DNA of 26,411 nucleotides, taken from JAAFIP01 sp031367325 (GTDB lineage Bacteria > Pseudomonadota > Gammaproteobacteria > Burkholderiales > Burkholderiaceae_C). Within the stretch, counting starts at the first letter, position 1; the number at the start of each line of letters is the position of its first letter. Positions 7,256-15,157 of the stretch are shown here, in pieces. The stretch spans positions 1 through 26,411 of the forward strand of contig JANLPQ010000094.1 in assembly GCA_031367325.1 (NCBI GenBank), in the 5' to 3' direction. A model generated the notes under the pieces. That model was given only the letters and a program-made list of their open reading frames with translations. It was not told the DNA's origin and searched no databases. A program made the translations under genes and the position numbers.

Positions 7256-8179
7256 TTACCAAGCTGGCGCCAATTGAGCAAACCCGGCTGGTGCTTGCCG
7301 CGCATCATCAAAGCTGGTGATCTCATAGGCATCCGGTTGTGAGAGTAATTCCCGCAAAAGTAAATTATTAAGTGCATGGCCCGATCTGAATGCTGTATAG
7401 GAAGCCAGTAACGGTTTACCCAAGCAGTACAGATCACCCATGGCATCCAGTATCTTGTGTTTCACAAACTCGTCGTCGTAACGCAAGCCTCCAGTGTTGA
7501 GTACTTTGTAGTCGTCCATCACTATAGCGTTGTCCAACCCGCCGCCTAATGCCAAACCATTGGCGCGCAAAGCTTCTACATCCCGGGTAAAGCCAAAAGT
7601 GCGGGCACGGGCAATATCACGGCTGTAGTTGCCGGTACCTAAGTCAAACTCTACGCGCTGGCCTGTAGAGTCTACGGCAGGATGGTCAAATTCGATCTCA
7701 AAACTCAGTTTAAAGCCCTCGTAAGGCGCAAGACGCGCCCATTTGCTGTCGACCCCTTCGCCTTGACGTATTTGCACGGGCTTGGTAACCCGAATAAAAC
7801 GCCTAGGTGAGTTTTGCAACACGATGCCTGCACTTTGCAATAAGAACACATACGATGCGGCCGAACCGTCCAAAATAGGCACCTCTTCAGCCGTGATGTC
7901 TACCTGAAGATTGTCAATCCCCAGTCCGGAACAAGCCGACATAAAGTGTTCGATCGTTTGCACTTTAGCCCCACCCGCCATGACAGTAGTAGCCATCCGC
8001 GTGTCGTGCACGGACAGTGCCGAAATCGGAATATCCACTGGCACAGGCAGATCCACACGGCGAAACACAATGCCCGTATCGGGCTGCGCTGGCCGCAAGG
8101 TCAACTCGACGCGTTGACCACTGTGTACGCCTACGCCTACGGCCTTGGTCAGTGATTTGATAGTTCTTTGTTGCAACAC
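7256..8179 (-). CDS. lpxC: UDP-3-O-acyl-N-acetylglucosamine deacetylase
   Basis: The zinc enzyme that carries out the committed step of lipid A synthesis in the cytoplasm. The 307-residue length is normal. Zinc ligands are visible: His78 in TIEHFMSACSGLGIDN, and His241 and Asp245 in VKHKILDAMGDLYCLG. His268 in SGHALNN is the probable general acid or base, and EVPILDGSAASY (99-110) is conserved. The start is GTG; the family N-terminus (MLxQRTxK) aligns exactly there, and an upstream ATG at 8203 is out of frame. The Shine-Dalgarno sequence is poor. A terminator lies between ftsZ and lpxC, so lpxC either has its own promoter in the 3' end of ftsZ or depends on read-through. Confidence 0.97.
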   Translation of the reverse strand: MLQQRTIKSLTKAVGVGVHSGQRVELTLRPAQPDTGIVFRRVDLPVPVDIPISALSVHDTRMATTVMAGGAKVQTIEHFMSACSGLGIDNLQVDITAEEVPILDGSAASYVFLLQSAGIVLQNSPRRFIRVTKPVQIRQGEGVDSKWARLAPYEGFKLSFEIEFDHPAVDSTGQRVEFDLGTGNYSRDIARARTFGFTRDVEALRANGLALGGGLDNAIVMDDYKVLNTGGLRYDDEFVKHKILDAMGDLYCLGKPLLASYTAFRSGHALNNLLLRELLSQPDAYEITSFDDARQAPAGFAQLAPAW

Positions 8180-8203
8180 GTAGGTATTTTAAGGGCTGCC
8201 ATG

Positions 8204-8238
8204 AAAAAAGCCCTCGGGGATCGTCCAAGGGCTTTAAA
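8204..8238 (-). terminator. Intrinsic terminator after ftsZ
   Basis: On the minus strand AAAGCCCT (8235-8228) pairs with AGGGCTTT (8214-8207). The stem is extended inward by a T-G and two G-C pairs around a 7-nt loop, about 11 bp in all, and the arm runs into six Ts (8209-8204). It begins about 22 nt after the ftsZ stop. This is the classic Rho-independent form and marks the end of the dcw transcript. Confidence 0.85.
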
Positions 8239-8259
8239 TATCAACCAATCATGTGGCGT

Positions 8260-9501
8260 TTAATCCGCTTGTTTGCGCAAAAAAGCCGGGATTTCAAAAT
8301 CATCCATGCCACCCGATGACAAAGCATCTACCTTAGCTGCAGCTTGGGTGCGATTGGTACGCCATACGCTAGGTACTGCCATACCGTTGTAGTCGGGTTG
8401 CACGCCCGCAACACCCATTCCGTTACCCACTGTAGTGCTAGGCATTTGCCCTGCGCCACTGCTTACGGTAGGTAAGTTAAACGGGACGTTATCGGTACCT
8501 GTGCGCAGCACTTGCAGTGGGGGTGCAGTGCGGCGCACACCTTGGCGGCTCAGACCGGTGGCCACTACAGTGACACGAATGTCCTCGCCCAAGCTGTCGT
8601 CATAGGCCGTACCGTAAATAACATGCGCTTCTTGTGAGGCATAAGCACGGATCGTGTTCATGGCCAGTTTGGATTCGCTCAACTTAAGCGAGCCTTTGGC
8701 TGCACTGATCAAGACCAACACACCTTTAGCGCCCGACAAGTCAATCCCCTCTAGCAGCGGACAAGCTACTGCTTGTTCAGCCGCAATACGTGCGCGGTCT
8801 GGGCCATTGGCTGCTGCCGTGCCCATCATGGCTTTGCCAGGCTCGCCCATTACCGTGCGTACGTCTTCAAAGTCGACGTTCACATGGCCTGGTACGTTGA
8901 TGATCTCGGCAATGCCACCCACTGCATTTTTCAGCACATCGTTAGCGTGCGCGAATGCTTCGTCTTGGGTTATGTCGTCGCCCAGCACCTCTAGTAGCTT
9001 TTCGTTAAGCACCACGATGAGTGAGTCAACATTAGCTTCCAGCTCGGCCAAACCATTGTCGGCATTGGTCATGCGGCGGCCACCTTCCCATTCAAATGGT
9101 TTGGTTACTACGCCCACTGTCAAAATGCCCATCTCTTTGGCGATACGTGCAATGACAGGTGCCGCCCCGGTGCCTGTACCGCCGCCCATACCAGCAGTGA
9201 TAAACAGCATGTGCGCGCCATCGATAGCACTGCGAATGTCGTCTTCTGCCGTTTGCGCAGAGTCACGACCTTTTTCGGGTTTGCTACCCGCGCCTAAACC
9301 CGTCGTACCGAGCTGGATTGTTTTGTGCGCTGCGCTGCGCGAGAGCGCCTGCGCGTCGGTGTTGGCAGTAATGAACTCCACACCCTGTACGCTACGTGCA
9401 ATCATGTGCTCTACGGCGTTACCGCCGCCGCCACCTACACCGATGACTTTGATTTGTGTGCCGAGATTGAACTCTTCGACTTCGATCATTTCGATACCCA
9501 T
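8260..9501 (-). CDS. ftsZ: Cell division GTPase FtsZ
   Basis: The tubulin-like GTPase that polymerises at midcell and recruits the divisome. It has 413 residues. The N-terminal nucleotide loop GVGGGGGNAV is at 21-30 and the tubulin signature GGGTGTGAAPVIA at 106-118; NVDFEDVRTVM contains the T7-loop Asp that completes the active site of the next subunit. A variable linker (about 320-395) leads to the conserved C-terminal peptide DDFEIPAFLRKQ, which binds FtsA and ZipA-type partners. AAGGAG is 7 nt before the ATG, one of the best ribosome binding sites in the window and fitting the high FtsZ level needed. It is followed by a strong terminator. Confidence 0.99.
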   Translation of the reverse strand: MGIEMIEVEEFNLGTQIKVIGVGGGGGNAVEHMIARSVQGVEFITANTDAQALSRSAAHKTIQLGTTGLGAGSKPEKGRDSAQTAEDDIRSAIDGAHMLFITAGMGGGTGTGAAPVIARIAKEMGILTVGVVTKPFEWEGGRRMTNADNGLAELEANVDSLIVVLNEKLLEVLGDDITQDEAFAHANDVLKNAVGGIAEIINVPGHVNVDFEDVRTVMGEPGKAMMGTAAANGPDRARIAAEQAVACPLLEGIDLSGAKGVLVLISAAKGSLKLSESKLAMNTIRAYASQEAHVIYGTAYDDSLGEDIRVTVVATGLSRQGVRRTAPPLQVLRTGTDNVPFNLPTVSSGAGQMPSTTVGNGMGVAGVQPDYNGMAVPSVWRTNRTQAAAKVDALSSGGMDDFEIPAFLRKQAD

Positions 9502-9578
9502 TTGAATTCTCCTTAAATCGTTTATTGCAGTTGCCGAAAATTATTAACTTAGATACTTTTTATTTTTGACTTGCTCTT
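9502..9578 (-). promoter_or_regulatory. ftsZ leader with strong ribosome binding site
   Basis: An AT-rich 77-bp stretch between a small ORF and ftsZ. The minus strand carries AAGGAG at 9514-9509 with 7-nt spacing to the ATG. A TTAATA/TAATAA region about 50 nt before ftsZ could be a -10, but no matching -35 is evident. An extra ftsZ promoter here is likely by analogy with other bacteria but is not proven by the sequence. Confidence 0.45.
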
Positions 9579-9671
9579 TCAGGAGCTGTCTATCCAATCA
9601 AGCGTTTCACCGGGGTCTTTACCCGGCCATCGGGGCGGGCTTCCTCGTGCCATGTAGAGTTTTTTAAACAT
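9579..9671 (-). CDS. Possible 30-residue small protein between ftsA and ftsZ
   Basis: An ATG 1 nt after the ftsA TAA opens 30 codons ending in TGA. The peptide begins MFKKLYMARG, continues through a Pro/Gly/Trp-containing segment (SPPRWPGKDPGE) and ends TLDWIDSS. It is more GC-rich than the AT-rich leader that follows and includes two Trp codons. The start would rely on coupling to ftsA termination, since a separate Shine-Dalgarno site is weak. A CCGGG/CCCGG dyad with a TAAAGAC loop lies inside it, so the segment could instead be an RNA structure or remnant. I know of no named family. Coding status is uncertain. Confidence 0.4.
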   Translation of the reverse strand: MFKKLYMARGSPPRWPGKDPGETLDWIDSS

Positions 9672-9672
9672 C

Positions 9673-10902
9673 TTAAAAATTCCCCACCACAAAGTCTTTG
9701 AATCGGCCAAAGGCAGTTTTGACTGAACCGCTCTTTTGAGCCACTTTGAAACCCCTTAAACGCGCCAAGCGTGCCTCTTCTAACAAGCCCATCACAGTAG
9801 CCGCGCGTGTTTGCGCTACCATGTCCGACAGCGCGCTGCTGTACTGGGGCAGCCCACGGCGCACAGGTTTTAAAAATATATCTTCGCCCAGCTCGATCAT
9901 GCCCGTCATCACCGAACTTCCACCCGTGATGACGATGCCTGAAGACAAAACTTCTTCGTAGCCAGACTCGCGAATTACTTGTTGCACCAGTGAGTAAATT
10001 TCTTCGACGCGTGGCTCGATCACACCTGACAGCGCCTGCTTGCCCAGCATGCGCGGCCCGCGATCACCCAAGCCAGGCACTTCAACTTGCGTTTGAGGAT
10101 CAGCCAGAAGTTGCTTAGCACAACCACTTTCTACTTTAATATCTTCTGCATCTTTAGTGGGCGTGCGCAAGGCCATCGCAATGTCGCTCGTAATCAAATC
10201 ACCAGCAATCGGGATAACCGCTGTGTGACGAATAGCACCGCCCGTGAAAATAGCCACATCGGTGGTACCCGCACCGATGTCCACCATAGCCACGCCCAAA
10301 TCCTTTTCGTCTTCGGTCAATACTGCTTGGCTGGAGGCATGCGGGTTGAGCATCAGTTGCTCTACTTCCAGTCCACAGCGGCGTATACATTTGATAATAT
10401 TTTCTGCCGCGCTTTGTGCGCCCGTGACGATGTGCACCTTAGCTTCAAGACGCAGACCACTCATGCCGATAGGCTCTCGCACGTCTTGCCCATCAATCAC
10501 AAATTCTTGCGGCTCTACCAACAGCAATCGCTGATCGTTAGAAATGTTGATGGCTTTGGCTGTCTCTACTACGCGTGCCACATCCGCTGGTGTGACCTCA
10601 CGGTCTTTTACCGCCACCATACCGCTTGAGTTGATACCGCGAATATGGCTGCCTGTAATGCCGGTGTACACGCGTGTAATCTTGCAATCGGCCATCAATT
10701 CGGCTTCTTTCAAGGCCTGCTGAATGCTCTGTACTGTGGCGTCGATATTCACCACCACGCCACGTTTGAGGCCATTGCTCGGTGCGATACCTAATCCGGC
10801 CAACTTCAGCTCGCCACCAGGCATGACCTCAGCAACCACCACCATCACTTTGGAGGTACCAATATCTAAACCTACCACTAAATCTTTATAGTCTTTTGCC
10901 AT
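9673..10902 (-). CDS. ftsA: Cell division protein FtsA
   Basis: The actin-like ATPase that tethers FtsZ filaments to the inner membrane and recruits later divisome proteins. The 409 residues show the actin-family phosphate-1 loop VGLDIGTSKVMVVVAEV (10-26), the second phosphate loop MVDIGAGTTDVAIFTGG and the adenosine motif ITGGSSVMTGM. The C-terminus (FGRFKDFVVGNF) is a plausible amphipathic membrane-targeting helix. The ATG lies 9 nt after the ftsQ stop, with an AGAGGCG ribosome binding site overlapping that stop codon. A possible 30-codon ORF separates it from ftsZ. Confidence 0.98.
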   Translation of the reverse strand: MAKDYKDLVVGLDIGTSKVMVVVAEVMPGGELKLAGLGIAPSNGLKRGVVVNIDATVQSIQQALKEAELMADCKITRVYTGITGSHIRGINSSGMVAVKDREVTPADVARVVETAKAINISNDQRLLLVEPQEFVIDGQDVREPIGMSGLRLEAKVHIVTGAQSAAENIIKCIRRCGLEVEQLMLNPHASSQAVLTEDEKDLGVAMVDIGAGTTDVAIFTGGAIRHTAVIPIAGDLITSDIAMALRTPTKDAEDIKVESGCAKQLLADPQTQVEVPGLGDRGPRMLGKQALSGVIEPRVEEIYSLVQQVIRESGYEEVLSSGIVITGGSSVMTGMIELGEDIFLKPVRRGLPQYSSALSDMVAQTRAATVMGLLEEARLARLRGFKVAQKSGSVKTAFGRFKDFVVGNF

Positions 10903-10911
10903 GTTTCGCCT

Positions 10912-11706
10912 CTATTTTTTGTCCGTACCCGGCACAGTTACCAGCGTGGTGACGCCACGCAACCGAATGGCGTAACCTTGGTTGTGCCGTAAATCGACCG
11001 ATTCGATACGGTCTAGACCCGTGCGCTGATAAGCCGAGAGCACTTGTGTATAAGTCTGGGTAAATTTCTGCGTTCTTGCAACCAATTCCTGCGCAGTGCC
11101 GCGTCCTAGTTCCATCACAGCGCCGCCATCTAGCTGAATCCGCCAGCCACCACGACCTGTCAACTCCAACTCTTCTATGCTGGCATCCAAAGGGGTGAAC
11201 AACGCATTCAAATTACGGTACACCTCTAAAACTTGCGCGCCTTGCCCGTCCGGGCCCACTAAACGTGGTAACTCTTCGCTTGCAGCGTCGCCCGCGTTGG
11301 CATCAAACACTTCACCAAAAGAGTTCACCAATCGTGACTCGCTGTCTGCGCCCCAAAAACCAGCGCTGCGATGCTCTTCTAATGTTACGCGCAAACGATT
11401 TGGGAACTCACGCTTGACCACAGCTTTACGTACCCAAGGCACCGATTCAAATGCTGCGCGCGCTTGCGCTAAATCCAGTGTGAAAAAATTCCCCTGCAAC
11501 CGAGAAGCTATGTTGGCACGTAAGGTCACATCGTTGCTATGCGCGCTATCACCGAGCACGGTAATATGTGCAATCGAAAATACCGGATGACGAACAGCCC
11601 AACTTACACCACCTACTAAAGCTGCCAAGCATACGCACACACCCAGTAGCGCCGCGCTGATATTCATCAGACGGACGTCAATAGGTGTTGGCAAAATTGC
11701 ATTCAT
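10912..11706 (-). CDS. ftsQ: Cell division protein FtsQ
   Basis: A bitopic inner-membrane protein that with FtsB and FtsL links early and late divisome assembly. From the ATG at 11706 it has 264 residues: a short cytoplasmic tail, a membrane helix (about 15-37), a POTRA domain starting PVFSIAHITVLGDS (41-54) and continuing to VTLEEHRSAGFWG, and a beta domain with DRIESVDLRHNQGYAIRL near the end. An in-frame ATG at 11751 would add 15 residues inside ddl. I prefer 11706 because it overlaps the ddl stop as ATGA, matching neighbouring junctions. Confidence 0.95.
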   Translation of the reverse strand: MNAILPTPIDVRLMNISAALLGVCVCLAALVGGVSWAVRHPVFSIAHITVLGDSAHSNDVTLRANIASRLQGNFFTLDLAQARAAFESVPWVRKAVVKREFPNRLRVTLEEHRSAGFWGADSESRLVNSFGEVFDANAGDAASEELPRLVGPDGQGAQVLEVYRNLNALFTPLDASIEELELTGRGGWRIQLDGGAVMELGRGTAQELVARTQKFTQTYTQVLSAYQRTGLDRIESVDLRHNQGYAIRLRGVTTLVTVPGTDKK

Positions 11707-12638
11707 GGCTTCGTATGCTCCAAAGCTGTGGTGCCCAGTATGTGCACACACAAATCTTCATAGCTCATTCCATCTGCAAGTGCCGCCATGGGTACTAGCG
11801 AATGGCTGGTCATGCCCGGAGATGTATTAATCTCTAGCAAATAGGGTTTACGTGTTTCGCTGTCAATCATGACATCAGCGCGCGCCCAGCCGCTGCAACC
11901 CAATGTGCGAAATGCTTTGACCACTAGCGCTTGAATGACCGCTTCTTCACCTTGAGGTAGGCCGCAAGGTACAAAGTACTGAGTCTCTTCACCGAAATAT
12001 TTATTGTGGTAATCGTAGTTGCCACCCGGCGCAACTACCCGGATTACCGGTAGCGCGCGCGCGCCGGCACCAGTACCCAAGACTACGCAAGTAACCTCAT
12101 CGCCGCTAATAAACTGCTCACACAGCACAAACGGGTCATGTTGCGCAGCCAACTGGTAGGCCTGCGCGCATTGACTTGCATCAGTAACTTTGGTTAAACC
12201 AATGGTAGATCCTTCGCGCGCAGGTTTGACGATCATCGGGCAGCCTAATGCTGCCAAGGCTTTTTCGGTGTCCAGCGCACTACTGACTTCACGCCAAGAC
12301 GGCGTAGCTAATCCCTCAGACACCCAGACGCGTTTGGTCATAACTTTATCCATGGCGATAGATGAAGCCATCACGCCGGATCCCGTATAAGGAATGCCCA
12401 ACAACTCAAGCGCACCTTGTACCGTGCCGTCTTCACCAAATCGGCCATGCAACGCAATAAAGCAACGCGCAAAACCTTCGCGCTTGAGCTCACTCATGTC
12501 GCGCAACGAAGGGTCAAATGCATGCGCATCCACGCCGCGCGATTGCAGCGCTCTAAGCACACCCGCGCCTGACATGAGTGAGACTTCTCGCTCTGCCGAC
12601 GCACCACCATACAAAACCGCCACTTTACCGAAGTTCAT
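11703..12638 (-). CDS. ddl: D-alanine--D-alanine ligase
   Basis: The cytoplasmic ATP-grasp enzyme that joins two D-alanines for the MurF step. The 311-residue length is typical of DdlB forms. GGASAEREVSLMSG (11-24) carries Glu16, the equivalent of E. coli DdlB Glu15. KPAREGSTIGL holds Ser144, and YDYHNKY holds Tyr210, the residue expected for D-Ala rather than D-lactate specificity. LLEINTSPGMTSHSLVP (268-284) supplies Mg-binding Glu and Asn. It lies 54 nt from murC with a repeat-derived segment between, so it is not directly coupled to murC; AAGGA stands before its ATG. It overlaps ftsQ by 4 nt. Confidence 0.98.
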   Translation of the reverse strand: MNFGKVAVLYGGASAEREVSLMSGAGVLRALQSRGVDAHAFDPSLRDMSELKREGFARCFIALHGRFGEDGTVQGALELLGIPYTGSGVMASSIAMDKVMTKRVWVSEGLATPSWREVSSALDTEKALAALGCPMIVKPAREGSTIGLTKVTDASQCAQAYQLAAQHDPFVLCEQFISGDEVTCVVLGTGAGARALPVIRVVAPGGNYDYHNKYFGEETQYFVPCGLPQGEEAVIQALVVKAFRTLGCSGWARADVMIDSETRKPYLLEINTSPGMTSHSLVPMAALADGMSYEDLCVHILGTTALEHTKP

Positions 12639-12678
12639 TAACTTATAAGTCCTTAAATACTCAAACCCACGTTATTAT

Positions 12679-12705
12679 TGCTCATTTAGCTCTTATTTTG
12701 ATAGC
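12679..12705 (+). repeat. Short interspersed repeat, copy 4 (short form, murC end)
   Basis: Plus-strand TGCTCATTTAGCTC then TTATTTTGATAGCA matches the murE and murG copies. On the minus strand it reads ATGCTATCAAAATAAG, so the last murC codons Leu-Ser-Lys and its TAA come from repeat sequence, and the remainder fills the murC-ddl gap. Confidence 0.65.
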
Positions 12706-14093
12706 ATTTCAATAATTTTTCCAGGCACCGCACCAATCGAACCCGCACCCATGCACAGCACGACATCGCCTGCACGTGCCGTATCCACCACCGCTTGGGG
12801 CATGGTGGCTATATCGTCCACAAAAATAGGCTCTACTTTGCCTGCTACGCGTAATGCGCGCGTCAAAGCGCGACCATCTGCTGCGACGATCGGCGCCTCG
12901 CCAGCGGCATACACTTCTGACAACAGCACCACATCGGCCTCGCCAATCACTTTGACGAAATCCTCAAAACAATCACGCGTGCGGCTGTAGCGATGCGGCT
13001 GAAACGCCAATACCAAGCGCTGACCAGGAAAAGCCCCGCGCGCAGCCGCCAAAGTAGCCGCCATCTCTACAGGGTGGTGACCGTAATCGTCAATTACACT
13101 GAAAGTGCCACCGTCTTTGGCCGGTGCTTGGCCGTAGCTTTGAAAGCGTCGGCCAACGCCTTGAAATTCAGATAAAGCTTTTTGAATTGCAGCGTCCGGC
13201 ACGTCCAGCTCTGTGGCAACAGCGATAGCCGACAAAGCGTTGAGTACATTGTGGTTGCCAGGCAGGTTTAAAACCACCTCTAAATCAGGCAATGTCACGC
13301 CATTGCGGCGTTGCACAGTAAAGTGCATTTGGCCATGCATTGGGCGCACATTCACTGCACGTACTTGCGCGCCTTCATTGAATCCATAGCTGGTAATAGG
13401 GCACGTCACCTTGCCCATAATGTCGCGTACTGCGGCGTCGTCTGTACACAAAACTGCCGTGCCATAAAAAGGCATGCGATGCAAAAAATCGATGAACGCA
13501 CCCTTAAGACGTTCAAAATCATGGCCATAGGTTTCCATATGGTCAGCGTCAATATTGGTCACCACCGCCATCACAGGCAATAGATGCAAAAATGATGCAT
13601 CGGATTCGTCGGCCTCGACCACGATGTAGTCGCCTTTGCCTAAACGCGCATTGGCACCAGCACTATTGAGCCTGCCACCGATCACGAATGTCGGGTCAAG
13701 CCCCGCAGCTATCAGCACGCTAGACACCAAGCTGGTTGTTGTGGTTTTACCGTGGGTACCAGCGATAGCGATGCCAGTTTTCAAGCGCATCAGCTCTGCC
13801 AACATCAACGCGCGAGGCACGATGGTGATGCGCTGTTCGCGTGCAGCCATTACTTCCGCATTGTCTGGTTTGACGGCCGTGGAGATTACTACAGCGTCAG
13901 CACCGCGCACGTTATTTGCCGCATGACCAACAAACGTTGTAATACCTAAACTTCCCAAGCGCTTAAGTGCAGGTGAGTCATATTGGTCAGATCCCGATAT
14001 GACATAGCCCAAGGTATGCAGCACCTCTGCAATAGCGGACATACCCGAACCGCCCAAACCCACAAAATGAATACGACGAACAGCGTGCTTCAT
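12693..14093 (-). CDS. murC: UDP-N-acetylmuramate--L-alanine ligase
   Basis: The cytoplasmic Mur ligase that adds L-alanine to UDP-MurNAc, the first amino acid of the stem peptide. It has 466 residues in three domains: an N-terminal substrate domain with FVGLGGSGMSAIAEVL (10-25), the central ATPase domain with P-loop AGTHGKTTTTS (111-121) and later VEADESDASFLHL and NIDADHMETYG, and a C-terminal domain with VIDDYGHHPVEMAATL and FQPHRYSRT. Its ATG overlaps the murG stop as ATGA. The final LSK and the stop codon fall inside a copy of the window's repeat, so its original C-terminus may have been altered. Confidence 0.98.
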   Translation of the reverse strand: MKHAVRRIHFVGLGGSGMSAIAEVLHTLGYVISGSDQYDSPALKRLGSLGITTFVGHAANNVRGADAVVISTAVKPDNAEVMAAREQRITIVPRALMLAELMRLKTGIAIAGTHGKTTTTSLVSSVLIAAGLDPTFVIGGRLNSAGANARLGKGDYIVVEADESDASFLHLLPVMAVVTNIDADHMETYGHDFERLKGAFIDFLHRMPFYGTAVLCTDDAAVRDIMGKVTCPITSYGFNEGAQVRAVNVRPMHGQMHFTVQRRNGVTLPDLEVVLNLPGNHNVLNALSAIAVATELDVPDAAIQKALSEFQGVGRRFQSYGQAPAKDGGTFSVIDDYGHHPVEMAATLAAARGAFPGQRLVLAFQPHRYSRTRDCFEDFVKVIGEADVVLLSEVYAAGEAPIVAADGRALTRALRVAGKVEPIFVDDIATMPQAVVDTARAGDVVLCMGAGSIGAVPGKIIEMLSK

Positions 14094-15157
14094 TTGCGTA
14101 CCCCTAATGCTTCACAAGCTTCTACGACGGCCTCAGTAGCATGAATTTTTTGCATGTTTTTAGCTTTTTGAGCAGTAGACAATAGCTCGTTAAGCTCTGA
14201 TTTTAATAGCATATCAGCCAATAATTGTGGAGTTAAATTTTTTTGTTGCACTAAGTGTGCGGCACCATGGTCGCTTAAGAACCGGGCATTGGTAGTTTGA
14301 TGATCGTCCACTGCAGACGGAAAAGGCACGAATATGGCCGCAGCACCCACTGCCGCAATTTCAGTCACGGTAGATGCGCCTGCACGGCAAACAATCACAT
14401 CTGCTTGCGCAAATGCGGCCGCCGTGTTGTCAATAAATGGTGTGAGGGTGGCTTGCACGCCTGCATCAGCATAGTTAGTGCGCAAAGCATCGATTTGTTT
14501 TTCACCGCTTTGGTGGACAATGCGGGGCCGCTGTGCCGTTGGCATGAGAGCTATAGCCTTGGGTACGATGTCATTCAAAGCCTTGGCACCCAAGCTGCCG
14601 CCCACCACCAACAAATTCAATGCGCCGCTGCGGCCTGCAAATCGATCGGCTGGTAGCGCTTGGTGCAAAAACTCGTTGCGCAGTGGATTACCCACCCACT
14701 GACCCTGGGCCAGCACACCCGGGAATGCGGTAAAAACTTTATCAGCTACCCGTGCCAATACTTTATTAGCCATACCCGCCACTGAATTTTGCTCATGCAA
14801 CACCAATGGTTTGCCCAACAATACGGCCATCATGCCTGCCGGGAAGCTGATATAACCGCCCAAACCCAGCACCACGTCTGGCTTGACCCGGCGAATCACT
14901 TGAATACTTTGCCAGAAGGCTTTGAGCAAACGCAATGGCAGCAGCGCAAGCGTCGCCAATCCCTTACCGCGAACACCTGAAAAATCAATGGTCTGCAGTG
15001 CAAAACCACGCGCCGGTACCAAACGCGACTCCATGCTGTTGGGCGCGCCCAGCCAATACACTTGCCAACCACGTCCGCGTAAAGCTTCAGCTACCGCCAA
15101 ACCGGGAAAAATATGTCCCCCGGTGCCACCTGCCATCACCAGCGCTACCTTGCTCAT
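14090..15157 (-). CDS. murG: Undecaprenyl-PP-MurNAc-pentapeptide GlcNAc transferase
   Basis: A peripheral inner-membrane GT28 glycosyltransferase that converts lipid I to lipid II. The 355-residue length equals that of the E. coli enzyme. MAGGTGGHIFPGLAVAEAL (8-26) is the first Gly-rich loop. LVVGGSLGAKALND and HQSGEKQID form the second half, and GASTVTEIAAVGAAAIFVPFP with DDHQTTNA is the UDP-GlcNAc-binding region. The C-terminal stretch LLKSELNELLSTAQKAKN is encoded by AT-rich DNA resembling the window's repeat, yet the protein length is unchanged. It overlaps ftsW and murC by 4 nt each. Confidence 0.98.
   Translation of the reverse strand: MSKVALVMAGGTGGHIFPGLAVAEALRGRGWQVYWLGAPNSMESRLVPARGFALQTIDFSGVRGKGLATLALLPLRLLKAFWQSIQVIRRVKPDVVLGLGGYISFPAGMMAVLLGKPLVLHEQNSVAGMANKVLARVADKVFTAFPGVLAQGQWVGNPLRNEFLHQALPADRFAGRSGALNLLVVGGSLGAKALNDIVPKAIALMPTAQRPRIVHQSGEKQIDALRTNYADAGVQATLTPFIDNTAAAFAQADVIVCRAGASTVTEIAAVGAAAIFVPFPSAVDDHQTTNARFLSDHGAAHLVQQKNLTPQLLADMLLKSELNELLSTAQKAKNMQKIHATEAVVEACEALGVRK
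14161..14210 (+). repeat. Repeat-like segment, copy 5 (inside murG)
   Basis: AAGCTCTGATTTTAATAGC (14192-14210) differs from the murE copy mainly at one base in the AGCTCTGATTTTGATAG core. TTGAGCAGTA nearby also resembles the family. It encodes KSELNELLS in frame, comparable to the KSELLEQYS of the murE copy. Flanking conservation is lower than for the intergenic copies, so chance similarity cannot be excluded. Confidence 0.5.

Noticed and set aside
8654..9505. Long plus-strand frame opposite ftsZ (283 codons)
   Set aside because: It mirrors ftsZ codon structure and is Ser/Pro/Ala-rich as expected for an antisense shadow; FtsZ on the other strand is certain.
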